A DNA stretch of 64,000 nucleotides from Secundilactobacillus pentosiphilus. GTDB taxonomy: Bacteria > Bacillota > Bacilli > Lactobacillales > Lactobacillaceae. The stretch is from the NCBI RefSeq assembly GCF_002217985.1, contig NZ_BCMI01000014.1:1-64000 (forward strand). Direction: 5' to 3'. A model generated the notes under the pieces. It saw only the letters and a program-made list of their open reading frames with translations, made no database searches and had not been told where the DNA came from. The translations under genes and the position numbers were made by a program. Below are positions 1-9,053 of the stretch, one piece after another (within the stretch, counting starts at the first letter, position 1; every line of letters begins with the position of its first letter).

Positions 1-70
1 GTAGTTAAGCTTCAGCACGCCAAGAGTAGTTGGGGGATCGCCCCCTGCGAGGGTAGGACGTTGCCACGCA
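1..70 (+). rRNA. rrf: 5S ribosomal RNA, 3' part only
   Basis: The window opens inside a 5S rRNA. The stretch matches the 3' half of lactobacillar 5S rRNA as I know it, including the GTAGTTGGGGGATCGCCCCC hairpin arm and the closing TTGCCACGCA end. The 5' half and the 16S and 23S genes must lie upstream of the window. A strong terminator follows within ten bases, so this is the distal end of an rRNA operon. The exact 3' end is estimated from the family pattern. Confidence 0.9.
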
Positions 71-76
71 AGCAAA

Positions 77-108
77 GCAGTTATCGAGAAATCGGTAACT
101 GCTTTTTT
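77..108 (+). terminator. Rho-independent terminator of the rRNA operon
   Basis: The arms GCAGTTA and TAACTGC enclose an inner CGA-GAAA-TCG stem and are followed by six T residues. It sits directly after the 5S rRNA. Confidence 0.9.
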
Positions 109-592
109 AATGTGCTTAAAAAATCGAGGTCATTAGTAAATTGCATAGGAGGTGCCTCGCACGCAATCACATTATCTTGTTTAACAGGTGCCAATTGGGC
201 ATCATGATGAGTACCATTCTTAATTAAGGTTGGGTACCCCACAACTGGGACAATGATCTGAGAGAAGAGATAGGTTAACTTTGGTGAATTAATCGTAACG
301 GGTGAGGTCCTCGTATCCCCCCCTTATTTTCCTAGAAACATGACCAAACGCGCTCATAAAGAAGCTTGGAGATCAGAGATGACCATACCAAGGTTGATGT
401 TCGGCAATGGACCTACCGCCAATATTCTAAAAGCGACAGCGTAGCCAAACGACCAACTAGGCTGGAAGGGGCCCTGACCCTTAGTCAATAGCCGTAACCT
501 CTGTGCAGGATTCAATGAAGGTTGTGTAAGTCAGCGGAGTTTCTAGAGGCTCGTTACTTTAGTGACGAGTAGTTCATAAGCTTCTAAAACCC
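109..592. other. Non-coding spacer after the rRNA operon
   Basis: I see no convincing gene here on either strand; reading frames are short and have no ribosome binding site. A local imperfect hairpin lies around 541-590, with the arms CTCGTTAC and GTGACGAG. The only other structure is the minus-strand terminator that begins at 593. A decayed gene cannot be excluded, but no family is recognisable. Confidence 0.5.
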
Positions 593-624
593 AAAAAACT
601 GGCATTGATTATGACCAATACCAG
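593..624 (-). terminator. Terminator of the tRNA-Thr transcript
   Basis: Read on the minus strand, CTGGTATTG pairs with CAATGCCAG across an eight-base loop and is followed by six T residues. It lies about 55 bases beyond the 3' end of the minus-strand tRNA-Thr gene, so the tRNA is probably a single-gene unit. Confidence 0.75.
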
Positions 625-680
625 AAATTTTAGACCCAAAAAATGAGTAGTGATTTTAAACGAATATTGAACTTGGATAA

Positions 681-752
681 GCCGCTTATCGGATTTGAAC
701 CGATGACCTCTTCCTTACCATGGAAGTGCTCTACCTTCTGAGCTACAGCGGC
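681..752 (-). tRNA. tRNA-Thr (anticodon GGU)
   Basis: The 72-base cloverleaf has the D arm GCTC/GAGC, the anticodon stem CTTCC/GGAAG with loop ATGGTAA (anticodon GGU, reading ACC), and the T arm ATCGG/CCGAT. The acceptor stem pairs six bases (GCCGCT/AGCGGC), but the seventh pair is a G-A mismatch. CCA is not encoded. It is transcribed against the neighbouring rRNA operon. Confidence 0.93.
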
Positions 753-759
753 AACTCCT

Positions 760-788
760 ATTATACTACAGCCGGCTTTATTAATGAA
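760..788 (-). promoter_or_regulatory. Promoter of tRNA-Thr
   Basis: On the minus strand a perfect TATAAT lies 8 bases before the tRNA 5' end, and a weak -35 (TTCATT) lies 17 bases further upstream. Confidence 0.55.
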
Positions 789-902
789 ATTCACCGTGAA
801 AATGATGCCACTTTATAAAAATTTCGGCAGAAGCTAAAATGGACTAGCAATAATCAAACCGGAGTAGTATACTAATAAAGTTGGTAATTTATAAAACAAC
901 AT

Positions 903-976
903 CGGGAAGTAGCTCAGCTTGGTAGAGCACCTGGTTTGGGACCAGGGGGTCGCAGGTTCGAATCCTGTCTTCCCGA
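903..976 (+). tRNA. tRNA-Pro (anticodon UGG)
   Basis: The 74-base cloverleaf has acceptor CGGGAAG/CTTCCCG with discriminator A. The anticodon stem is CCTGG/CCAGG and the loop TTTGGGA gives anticodon UGG. The T loop TTCGAAT is canonical. CCA is not encoded. It lies 65 bases before tRNA-Leu and is probably cotranscribed with it. Confidence 0.97.
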
Positions 977-1041
977 TAGCAAATCATATATCTTGTATCG
1001 CAAGTATAGTTACGATATGCTACAGTTATTATTGAGCATAT

Positions 1042-1126
1042 GCCGGAGTGGCGGAACTGGCAGACGCGCTGGACTCAAAATCCAGTGTCCGTTGAGGACG
1101 TGTGGGTTCGAACCCCACCTCCGGTA
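1042..1126 (+). tRNA. tRNA-Leu (anticodon CAA)
   Basis: This is a class II tRNA with a long variable arm (TGTCCGTTGAGGACGT). The anticodon stem is CTGGA/TCCAG and the loop CTCAAAA gives CAA, reading UUG. The acceptor stem is GCCGGAG/CTCCGGT with a G-U first pair. A terminator follows. Confidence 0.96.
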
Positions 1127-1140
1127 TCAATGAGTAAGTA

Positions 1141-1176
1141 AAAAGCAACCAGACGGTGAGTCAGGTTGCTTTTTTT
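1141..1176 (+). terminator. Terminator of the tRNA-Pro/tRNA-Leu unit
   Basis: AGCAACC pairs with GGTTGCT, with an inner GAC/GTC stem and a run of seven T. It lies between convergent transcription units and may also serve the Nudix gene, because A residues precede the stem. Confidence 0.88.
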
Positions 1177-1186
1177 GTGGTTTGCG

Positions 1187-1747
1187 TTATTGGGCCAAGT
1201 AAAGCTGATAGTAACCAATTGCCGCTAATGCTTGAGCAGTGTTAACTTTTCCAGCTTTAATCCACGCCATAACTTTTTTAAGGTCAACCAAGTGAGCTGA
1301 TACGAATTCATCCGCATCAAAATGAGTGGCCGTCTGCTTCGACGGATCAAAGCGTAACAGCGTTAGGGCAGCCGTTTGATCCATAAAGCCTTCTGAAGAA
1401 GTTACGGTCGTCATCACCTCGGCCGATTGAGCAAGGTAACCCGTTTCTTCCTGGAATTCACGCTTGGCAGCTTCCTCAGGTGATTCACCGGGGTTAATGA
1501 TGCCAGCAGGCAACGAGAGGGAGTCGGCATTGATTCCCACACGATACTCACTGGTCATGACAACCTGTTGGTCTTTGGTAAGCGCTAAGATGGTGACGGT
1601 CGGTGCAGTATGGATTAAGTCTCTTTCAACTGAAAGGCCATCTGGTGTGTCGACTTGACACTGTTCAACAGAAAACACCGGTCCTTGATATTGTTTCGTT
1701 TTTTTCTTAATATGACCTGCTTGATGCCAATTTTTAAACATGCGCAA
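1187..1747 (-). CDS. Nudix hydrolase, ADP-ribose pyrophosphatase type
   Basis: The protein of 186 residues carries a complete Nudix box at about residues 82-104: the core GESPEEAAKREFQEETGY fits the GX5EX7REUXEEXGU rule for Mg2+-dependent hydrolysis of nucleoside diphosphate derivatives. Length and the Nudix box context resemble the NudF/YqkG-like ADP-ribose pyrophosphatases; the exact substrate is inferred. The start is a TTG placed five bases after AGAAGGG; an ATG two codons later (1741) is the alternative. The gene converges on the tRNA unit and diverges from the antiporter gene. It appears monocistronic. Confidence 0.82.
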   Translation of the reverse strand: MRMFKNWHQAGHIKKKTKQYQGPVFSVEQCQVDTPDGLSVERDLIHTAPTVTILALTKDQQVVMTSEYRVGINADSLSLPAGIINPGESPEEAAKREFQEETGYLAQSAEVMTTVTSSEGFMDQTAALTLLRFDPSKQTATHFDADEFVSAHLVDLKKVMAWIKAGKVNTAQALAAIGYYQLYLAQ

Positions 1748-1780
1748 GATTTCCCTTCTGGTTAGTGTTATATTTTATTT

Positions 1781-1801
1781 AGTGCTGGATAATGCAGCAC
1801 T
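1781..1801. promoter_or_regulatory. Inverted repeat in the Nudix/antiporter divergent region
   Basis: AGTGCTG and CAGCACT form perfect seven-base arms around a seven-base centre. The repeat lies 25 bases upstream of the antiporter start and could be an operator or a leader hairpin. No bound factor is known to me. Confidence 0.4.
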
Positions 1802-1825
1802 ATTTTACTACAAGAGGTGGTTAGT

Positions 1826-3013
1826 GTGAATTTTATCGGAACATTATGCCTCCTGCTAGTTTTGACGACCTTTGCCGGACACTTCTCAAACCGAATGGGA
1901 ATTCCGTCCGTAATTGGTCAAATTTTAGTGGGCATAGTAGTAGGACCGGCAATGTTTAACTGGGTTCAGCCCAACCAGCTGCTGAACGTCTTTTCCGATA
2001 TTGGCGTGATTATGCTGATGTTCATTGGCGGTCTAGAAAGTAACCTGACGTTGCTGCGGCGGTTCTTCAAACCAGCTATTGTGGTTGCTCTTTGCGGCGT
2101 CATCATGCCAGTGATCTTTATGGGCGGTGCGGCGATGGCCTTTCATTTTTCAGCTTTTGAGGCAGCATACATAGGGGTCATCTTTAGTGCCACGTCAGTT
2201 TCGATATCAGTGGCAGTACTACGTGAATACCATGCACTGGATACTTCCGAGGGTGCAACTATTCTTGGCGCAGCCGTTGCTGATGATATTGTGGGTGTGA
2301 TCTTGTTATCCGTCATGATCAGTCTCATGGGGACTCAGGGATTGAAGACCACTGGGCAGCATACGGACATCGCCTTGATCTTACTGGAACAAGTCGCTTT
2401 TTTTGGTGGTACTTATTTAGTTGTTCGCTGGGTCGCACCATATTTAATGAGTATTAGTGAAAAGCTGCTGATGAATTCAAGTGTGACCATCATGTCCATG
2501 GTGATTTGCCTAGGAATGGCTTGGGTTGCTGATGCAGTTGGCTTGAGTGGTGCTGTGGGGGCTTTCTTTGCGGGAATCGCCGTTGCGCACTCCCCGTACC
2601 GTGAACTGATGGAGGCACACATGGAACCGATTGGTTACGCTGCCTTTATCCCGCTATTTTTCGTGGGGATCGGCTTGAGTATGTCATTTCGTTATCTGGG
2701 GCAATCGTTAGGCCTCATCGTCATCATGACGATTCTGGCTTGTCTGACCAAGCTGCTGGGTTGCGGTCTAGGTGCTCGGCTGACGGGTTTTAGTTTGCAC
2801 AGTAGTTACGTCATTGGCTCTGGCATGATTTCCCGGGGCGAAATGGGGATGATCACGGTGCAAATCGGGTTGCAATCTGGCCTGTTGTCTAATGCCACTT
2901 ATTCTAAAATGGTACTGGTGATCATCTTAGCAACGATGATTGCACCGTTTATGCTAAAACGGGCACTGAAGCCGAGTAAAAAGGAATTAGCACCAGTGAG
3001 TGATCAACGTTAA
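1826..3013 (+). CDS. Cation:proton antiporter, CPA2 family (NapA-like)
   Basis: This is an integral membrane protein of 395 residues with about twelve hydrophobic segments, typical of CPA2 Na+/H+ antiporters. The hallmark GAAVADDIVGV, with the paired Asp residues of the ion site, lies near residue 153, and a second conserved region GLSGAVGAFFAG follows near residue 250. It should exchange Na+ or K+ for H+ across the cytoplasmic membrane. GTG at 1826 is chosen because AGAGGTGG ends five bases before it; an earlier GTG at 1817 overlaps that site. The C-terminus lacks a TrkA-N (RCK) domain. It is flanked by a bidirectional terminator. Confidence 0.85.
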   Translation: MNFIGTLCLLLVLTTFAGHFSNRMGIPSVIGQILVGIVVGPAMFNWVQPNQLLNVFSDIGVIMLMFIGGLESNLTLLRRFFKPAIVVALCGVIMPVIFMGGAAMAFHFSAFEAAYIGVIFSATSVSISVAVLREYHALDTSEGATILGAAVADDIVGVILLSVMISLMGTQGLKTTGQHTDIALILLEQVAFFGGTYLVVRWVAPYLMSISEKLLMNSSVTIMSMVICLGMAWVADAVGLSGAVGAFFAGIAVAHSPYRELMEAHMEPIGYAAFIPLFFVGIGLSMSFRYLGQSLGLIVIMTILACLTKLLGCGLGARLTGFSLHSSYVIGSGMISRGEMGMITVQIGLQSGLLSNATYSKMVLVIILATMIAPFMLKRALKPSKKELAPVSDQR

Positions 3014-3017
3014 GCTA

Positions 3018-3057
3018 AAAACACCGTCAAGATCAATTCATCTTGACGGTGTTTTTT
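3018..3057. terminator. Bidirectional terminator
   Basis: AACACCGTCAAGAT pairs with ATCTTGACGGTGTT, with a T run on the plus strand and an A run on the other side. It separates the convergent antiporter and helD genes. Confidence 0.92.
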
Positions 3058-3067
3058 GATTTCCCGT

Positions 3068-5377
3068 TTAATTCGTTAATTCATGTTCAATCTGCAAAAC
3101 CGATTTCGGCATTTTATCAGAAGCAATTAATGGCGACACGGGGCCGAGACTCATTAAAACTAGCTGATGCATCGCTCGGGTAGCAATGGTGTACAAGGTA
3201 CCCGTAAAGCGTTGATCCGGAAAATTAGCGGCTGAAACGTTCCAGGCAACCACCGCATCAAATTCCAATCCTTTTGCCAAGTAAATCGGCATCACTAAGG
3301 TTCCTTTCGGCAAGGATAAATCAGCGTCAGTCATTAACGTCACATCGTCGGTTTCATGATGCAGTTTCTGATAGACTTCGTGGGCCTGTTCCAGGTTTTT
3401 GGTTAAAATGGCGACGGTGCCATTATCAACTCGTAAACGGCTGACTTCTTCTTCCAGCGCTTCATAACAGCTGTCAGCATCATAACGGATCACTAATCGC
3501 GGTAATTGGCCGGGTCGGTTGAAAGCTTCAATTTGGTCGCCGTCAGGCAGAAGGGCCTTCGCAAAAGTGGTAATCGGCAACGTGGAGCGGTAAGACCGGT
3601 TGAGTTTCAATAATCGTGGCCGGTGGACGTTGAACGCATTGCGCAGGCTGGTCAGTAATTCTTCGGGCGTCTGAACGGCTTTGAACAGTGCTTGTTCGGC
3701 ATCGCCTAAAAAGGTCATGTGGGCCTTGGGGAAGGCGTGGTGCAAATATTGCAGCTGAGCAATGGAGTAATCCTGCATTTCGTCGACGAATAAATGGTGC
3801 ATGGCGTGATTCTGACCGCCACCAGTGAGAATATCGCGGATGTAGAGCAGCGGGGCAGCGTCTACTAGTTCACACTTATGGAATTCAATATCGTGCAAAA
3901 AGTTCTTCTTGCTGGCGGCCATGGCAGCTTTAGAAACGTTATCTGGTGAAGTGACAGTGTCCATGAAGTCCGCGTACTGGCTGTAGATGTCTAAAAAGTA
4001 ATTATTGTAAATAGCATCGTAAACTTTGCGCAAACGGCGGGTGACAATTTTTCGGGCAATGTAGTTAGTTTCCGCATCCACTTCCTGAAAGTCGTGCAGC
4101 CGTTTTGAACCCAGCAAGTTGTGATATTCTTCGTTTGATAGCTGATCGATTTCTTCAGCCACCCAATCAGACTTAGCTTCTTGATTGATCCGTCGTTTTA
4201 ACTGTTTGATAAGGATGTTCTTAGTCCTTAAGAAACGCTCAGCTGGCTGCAAGTGCGGCAATCCCTGATAAATTTTTTCAATCTCAGCTTTATCAAAGAA
4301 AATACGGCCATCAAAATAAATATGGTTGAATTTAAAGTGTGTTGGTGCCAAATTTTGACAATAGTCTGCAATTTGGTGCATGTAACGTGAAGAGGACTTG
4401 TAATTGACCAATGCCCGTTGTTCTGCGGTGAGTGCCACATCTTTTTCGTAGCGGTCAAACAGCGATTCCACGTCCAGTCCCTGAAGCCGTTGGCTGAGAA
4501 AGTCAGCTAGCGTCACCTGACGCATATTACGTTCGCCTAAGCTTGGCAGCACGTCAGAAATATAGTGGCTGAAAAGCTTATTCGGTGAGAAAAGGACAAT
4601 TTGGTCAGCTTGCAGTTCCTGGCGACTGTGGTAAAGCAGAAACGCGATTCGCTGCAGGATCGCAGAGGTTTTACCCGAGCCAGCAACACCTTGGACCACT
4701 AGTAGGTCGGAGTGGGTATCACGGATGATATCGTTTTGCTCACGCTGAATCGTAGCAACGATATTTTGCATGGTTTCATCGTTCTGCTGGCCTAAGACGT
4801 GCTGAAGCATTTCATCGCCAACCGTTTCGTTGGTATCAAACATGCTTTCAATCTGACCGTTTTGAATTAAGAACTGACGCTTTTTGGTCAGCTTAGTTAG
4901 CTGTTTGCCGGCGGGGGTGTCGTAAGTAACATCACCCAAAGTCCCGTTATAGTAAATCGCCGAAATTGGTGCCCGCCAGTCGTAGACCAAAAAGTTAGCG
5001 TCGTCATCGGTAAATGAAGCAGTTCCGATATAGAGCTTTTCCTGTTCGGTTTCACCAGGATCTTGAATGTCAATCCGGCCAAAGTAGGGGGACTTTTCCA
5101 AATCCTTGTAGACGTTTAGCTGACCGGCAATGATCTGCTCATTTTCAATCAGCCGCGATGCCAGGGCACGCTGTTGCTGCAGCTCGGCTGAAGTATCGAT
5201 CCGGTCATCAACTTCCACGTAGTTCACGGAAGTGTTAGCACTGTAGTTTTGCTGAACCGACTTCATTTCCGCGTGCGCTTTACTGTACTCCAGCGAAACG
5301 GATTTGATTTTTGCGGTAATTTGATTGATCACCGAATCGACGCGCTGTTGTTCCATTTTCTGTTCATGTGATTCCAA
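3068..5377 (-). CDS. helD: HelD-like RNA polymerase recycling ATPase
   Basis: The protein of 769 residues matches the size of Bacillus HelD (about 774). The N-terminal 95 residues are charged and helical, like the coiled-coil arm that enters the RNA polymerase secondary channel. A Q-motif (QREQNDIIRD) precedes Walker A GVAGSGKTS near residues 230-238, followed by UvrD/Rep-type motifs including VDEMQDYS and LNRSYRST and a C-terminal half with GTLYTIATRAMHQL. Known family members release stalled RNA polymerase from DNA or product RNA using ATP. The start is TTG, eight bases after AAAGAGG; an ATG eight codons in has a weaker site. The gene stands alone between a terminator and the divergent trpS leader. 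Confidence 0.88.
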   Translation of the reverse strand: MESHEQKMEQQRVDSVINQITAKIKSVSLEYSKAHAEMKSVQQNYSANTSVNYVEVDDRIDTSAELQQQRALASRLIENEQIIAGQLNVYKDLEKSPYFGRIDIQDPGETEQEKLYIGTASFTDDDANFLVYDWRAPISAIYYNGTLGDVTYDTPAGKQLTKLTKKRQFLIQNGQIESMFDTNETVGDEMLQHVLGQQNDETMQNIVATIQREQNDIIRDTHSDLLVVQGVAGSGKTSAILQRIAFLLYHSRQELQADQIVLFSPNKLFSHYISDVLPSLGERNMRQVTLADFLSQRLQGLDVESLFDRYEKDVALTAEQRALVNYKSSSRYMHQIADYCQNLAPTHFKFNHIYFDGRIFFDKAEIEKIYQGLPHLQPAERFLRTKNILIKQLKRRINQEAKSDWVAEEIDQLSNEEYHNLLGSKRLHDFQEVDAETNYIARKIVTRRLRKVYDAIYNNYFLDIYSQYADFMDTVTSPDNVSKAAMAASKKNFLHDIEFHKCELVDAAPLLYIRDILTGGGQNHAMHHLFVDEMQDYSIAQLQYLHHAFPKAHMTFLGDAEQALFKAVQTPEELLTSLRNAFNVHRPRLLKLNRSYRSTLPITTFAKALLPDGDQIEAFNRPGQLPRLVIRYDADSCYEALEEEVSRLRVDNGTVAILTKNLEQAHEVYQKLHHETDDVTLMTDADLSLPKGTLVMPIYLAKGLEFDAVVAWNVSAANFPDQRFTGTLYTIATRAMHQLVLMSLGPVSPLIASDKMPKSVLQIEHELTN

Positions 5378-5465
5378 AAAACCGCCTCTTTCGTTTAATG
5401 TGCTTGAACCATTCTAGTGTGATTAAGAGGTTGTGTCAATTACAAAGAACCAGGTCGATTTGATT

Positions 5466-5494
5466 TTGACAACACCCCTTAAAATGCTTAGAAT
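5466..5494 (+). promoter_or_regulatory. Promoter of the trpS T-box transcript
   Basis: A perfect -35 TTGACA and a -10 TAGAAT are separated by 17 bases. The start of transcription should fall near 5501, about 45 bases before T-box stem I. Confidence 0.85.
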
Positions 5495-5534
5495 AGAAGT
5501 CATTATATAGATAGAATTCGTCAGTGCGTTTAGA

Positions 5535-5710
5535 TCATTAAGACAGAGAGGCCACGAGTTGCTGAAAGCGGTCATGATGATTAATTTGGAGCTGATCAGT
5601 GAATTTTAGGGTGCCTCCTTATCGGCGAGAGTGGTGACTTTTGGTCACAATTTTAGGTGGTACCGCGGTTGACGTCCTATTGCATGCGCAATGGGGCGTC
5701 TTTTTGATTA
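5535..5710 (+). promoter_or_regulatory. T-box riboswitch controlling trpS
   Basis: The leader has the signature T-box sequence AGGTGGTACCGCGG at 5655-5668, followed by a terminator (GACGTCCTATTGC pairing with GCAATGGGGCGTC, then five T) at 5671-5705. Stem I is closed by GAGGC near 5547 and GCCTC near 5613, with a conserved distal segment GTTGCTGAAAGCG. A UGG triplet followed by a purine at 5587-5589 is the candidate specifier codon, which fits tryptophan. Uncharged tRNA-Trp is expected to stabilise the antiterminator and switch on the synthetase gene that follows. Confidence 0.93.
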
Positions 5711-5728
5711 AACTGGCCACCGTCCTGA

Positions 5729-6781
<1,053 letters not shown>

Positions 6782-6819
6782 AAGTAAGCTGATTCGATAA
6801 CAAGAAGGGGTGTCGGGTG

Positions 6820-7746
6820 ATGGAGAATTTAGTGATCGTTGATTTGGGTTCAAATTCAGTTCGGATGACGATTAATGAAATCCGGCCGGACAAAACCTTT
6901 CGGGAAGTCGCCCGCTATAAGGAAGATTCTCGCATATCCGAAGGAATGGGCGATGAAAAAGAACTCCAGGAACCGGCAATTAAGCGGACATTGGCTGCTT
7001 TGCGTAAGTTCAAAACTGCCTATGATTCTTTGCCAAATTTGACGGTTAAAGCAATCACTACGGCGGCTGTTCGCCAAGCCAGCAATCAAGCTGATTTTCT
7101 CGAACGGGTTAAACGAGAAGTGGGGCTTAAACTGGATGTTTTATCTGGTGATGATGAAGCTTATTACGATTATTTGGGGGTTAAAAACCGGCTACGGGTT
7201 GACGATGCTTTAATGTTGGACGTAGGCGGTGCCAGCTTGGAACTAGCTGATATCAGTGCTGGCAAGAATAGCAACCTGATCAGTATTCCGTTTGGTGCGG
7301 TAAATTTATCAGAGCAATTTAATTTGGGTGATCAGGTCAACGCGGCAGATTTTTTCAACGCAACGATTTTTCTGCGAAAACGGCTACGAGATATCTGGTG
7401 GCTGCATGAAGCGCAGACTAAGCCCTTGATCCTCTTGGGCGGTGCGAACCGCTCACTAGCACGGATGAGCAGGAGGCAGCAGCAGATTCTTCACGTGGAG
7501 CAGATCCACGGTTATCAGCTAACTGCTACAGAGGTTTTCCGGCTGTTTAGTTTGCTGTTACGCAAGAATTGTGCTCAGCGGCAGCAGATTTCCGGGCTTG
7601 AGCCAGACCGGGCGGACATTATTATCGGCGGTATTATGCCGTTGGTCTTGCTGCTGCAGATGCTGGATTCAGACCGGGTGATCTTTTCGGAAAGCGGTGT
7701 GCGTGAAGGTATTATTCACGCGTATCTTAATCACGATTATAATTAA
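6820..7746 (+). CDS. ppx: Exopolyphosphatase, Ppx/GppA family
   Basis: This protein of 308 residues opens with IVDLGSNSVRM, the phosphate-1 motif of the ASKHA-fold Ppx/GppA phosphatases, and has a second motif LDVGGASLE near residue 140 and GGANRSLARM near 205. The family removes terminal phosphates from inorganic polyphosphate or hydrolyses pppGpp; the short one-module form favours the simple Ppx type. No polyphosphate kinase gene is adjacent. ATG at 6820 follows AAGAAGGGG by nine bases; a GTG three bases earlier is equally possible. It lies between trpS and mvaA in the same direction with short gaps. Confidence 0.85.
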   Translation: MENLVIVDLGSNSVRMTINEIRPDKTFREVARYKEDSRISEGMGDEKELQEPAIKRTLAALRKFKTAYDSLPNLTVKAITTAAVRQASNQADFLERVKREVGLKLDVLSGDDEAYYDYLGVKNRLRVDDALMLDVGGASLELADISAGKNSNLISIPFGAVNLSEQFNLGDQVNAADFFNATIFLRKRLRDIWWLHEAQTKPLILLGGANRSLARMSRRQQQILHVEQIHGYQLTATEVFRLFSLLLRKNCAQRQQISGLEPDRADIIIGGIMPLVLLLQMLDSDRVIFSESGVREGIIHAYLNHDYN

Positions 7747-7763
7747 TCTTAGGTAAGGGATAG

Positions 7764-9053
7764 ATGAACATGAAAGCGGCGTTTTCACAGTTTTATAAGC
7801 GGACACCGGAGCAGCGCTTAGCGATTTTAGCCGAAACGCTAGGACTATCTGAAACGGAGCGACAAGAACTTAAACGACGGGCAGCACAGGGAGATGCCCC
7901 GCTACTAGTCGAAAATTACCTCACGACGTACCAGTTGCCTGAAGGCGTGGCGGTAAATTTTCGCGTGAATGACCATGATTACGTGGTGCCGATGGTGACG
8001 GAAGAACCCAGTGTCATTGCGGCGGCCAGCAATGGTGCCAAACAGCTGGCAAAAGCTGGCGGCATTACGGCTACCGTGCGTTCTCGTTTGCTGACTGGGC
8101 AAGTGCTTCTCAGCGAAGTGAAGGTTTATGCCTCCATCGATGACTGGGTGGCTTTACACCAAAATGAACTCCTGGACGTTGCGCGACAGGCTCATCCTTC
8201 CATCGTAAAACGGGGTGGCGGGCCGGTATCGATTCGGACCCGTGACCTTGGTGAAGGCTTTGTCTCTATAGATCTGACAGCGGACGTGCAGGCGGCGATG
8301 GGTGCCAACATGATGAATACGATGTTAGAAGCCATCGCGGCGGTGGTGCAAAACAAACTGCACCGGGCCACGCTGTTTAGTATCCTCTCAAACACTGGGG
8401 ATCGTAGTCTCACAACGGCAATGGTATCGGTGCCAGTCGTACAGTTAGCTGGTGATCCTGAAGACGCAAAGCAGGTTGCTAAACGCATTGCTCAGGCGAG
8501 CCGCGTTGCTCAGCTGGATCCCATGCGGGCGGTGACTCACAATAAGGGCATCATGAACGGTGTCGATGCTGTCGTCATGGCGATGGGAAATGATTGGCGG
8601 GCCATTGAAAGTGCCGCCCACGCGTTTGCCGTCCAAGACGGTCAGTATCGCGGATTAAGTCAGTGGCGTCTTGAAGACGATCAGCTAACGGGAACGCTGA
8701 CACTGCCCCTGCCGGTTGGTACGGTTGGTGGCGCTACTAAGGTGCTGCCGCTGGTTGGCATCAACCAAAAAATTGCCCAGGTTCATTCACCCCAGGACCT
8801 GATGAAACTGATCGCCGCGGTGGGGCTGGCACAGAATTTTGCTGCCATTAAAGCACTGGTCACCAGCGGCATTCAGCAGGGCCATATGAAGATGCAAATT
8901 CGCTCGCTGGCAATGTCTGTGGGTGCAACCTCGTTGGAAGTACCGGCACTCACTGGGCAATTAATGCCGCTCAGCGACCCAAGCGAAGCCCATGCGAGGC
9001 AATTACTGAAACAAATTAGAAACAACAAGGAGGACCATCATGCAAAACGTTGA
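7764..9053 (+). CDS. mvaA: Hydroxymethylglutaryl-CoA reductase, class II
   Basis: This enzyme of 429 residues belongs to class II HMG-CoA reductases, which in lactic acid bacteria make mevalonate for isoprenoid synthesis. Visible motifs are ENYLTTYQLPEGVAVNF and PMVTEEPSVIAAAS, with the catalytic Glu near residue 80, MGANMMNTMLEA for dinucleotide binding, THNKGIMNG with the catalytic Lys, and QGHMKMQIRSLA with the catalytic His. ATG at 7764 follows AAGGG by five bases; a second ATG lies two codons in. Its 3' end overlaps the next gene by 14 bases, implying translational coupling. It shows that this organism uses the mevalonate route, which matters for reading the ispE gene at 18.7 kb. Confidence 0.95.
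   Translation: MNMKAAFSQFYKRTPEQRLAILAETLGLSETERQELKRRAAQGDAPLLVENYLTTYQLPEGVAVNFRVNDHDYVVPMVTEEPSVIAAASNGAKQLAKAGGITATVRSRLLTGQVLLSEVKVYASIDDWVALHQNELLDVARQAHPSIVKRGGGPVSIRTRDLGEGFVSIDLTADVQAAMGANMMNTMLEAIAAVVQNKLHRATLFSILSNTGDRSLTTAMVSVPVVQLAGDPEDAKQVAKRIAQASRVAQLDPMRAVTHNKGIMNGVDAVVMAMGNDWRAIESAAHAFAVQDGQYRGLSQWRLEDDQLTGTLTLPLPVGTVGGATKVLPLVGINQKIAQVHSPQDLMKLIAAVGLAQNFAAIKALVTSGIQQGHMKMQIRSLAMSVGATSLEVPALTGQLMPLSDPSEAHARQLLKQIRNNKEDHHAKR

Noticed and set aside
109-592. Possible gene remnant after the rRNA operon
   Set aside because: Short stop-free stretches exist but have no start, binding site or recognisable family, so I list it as non-coding.
936-1133. A 65-codon plus-strand frame across tRNA genes
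   Set aside because: It is made from the tRNA-Pro and tRNA-Leu sequences and cannot be a protein gene.
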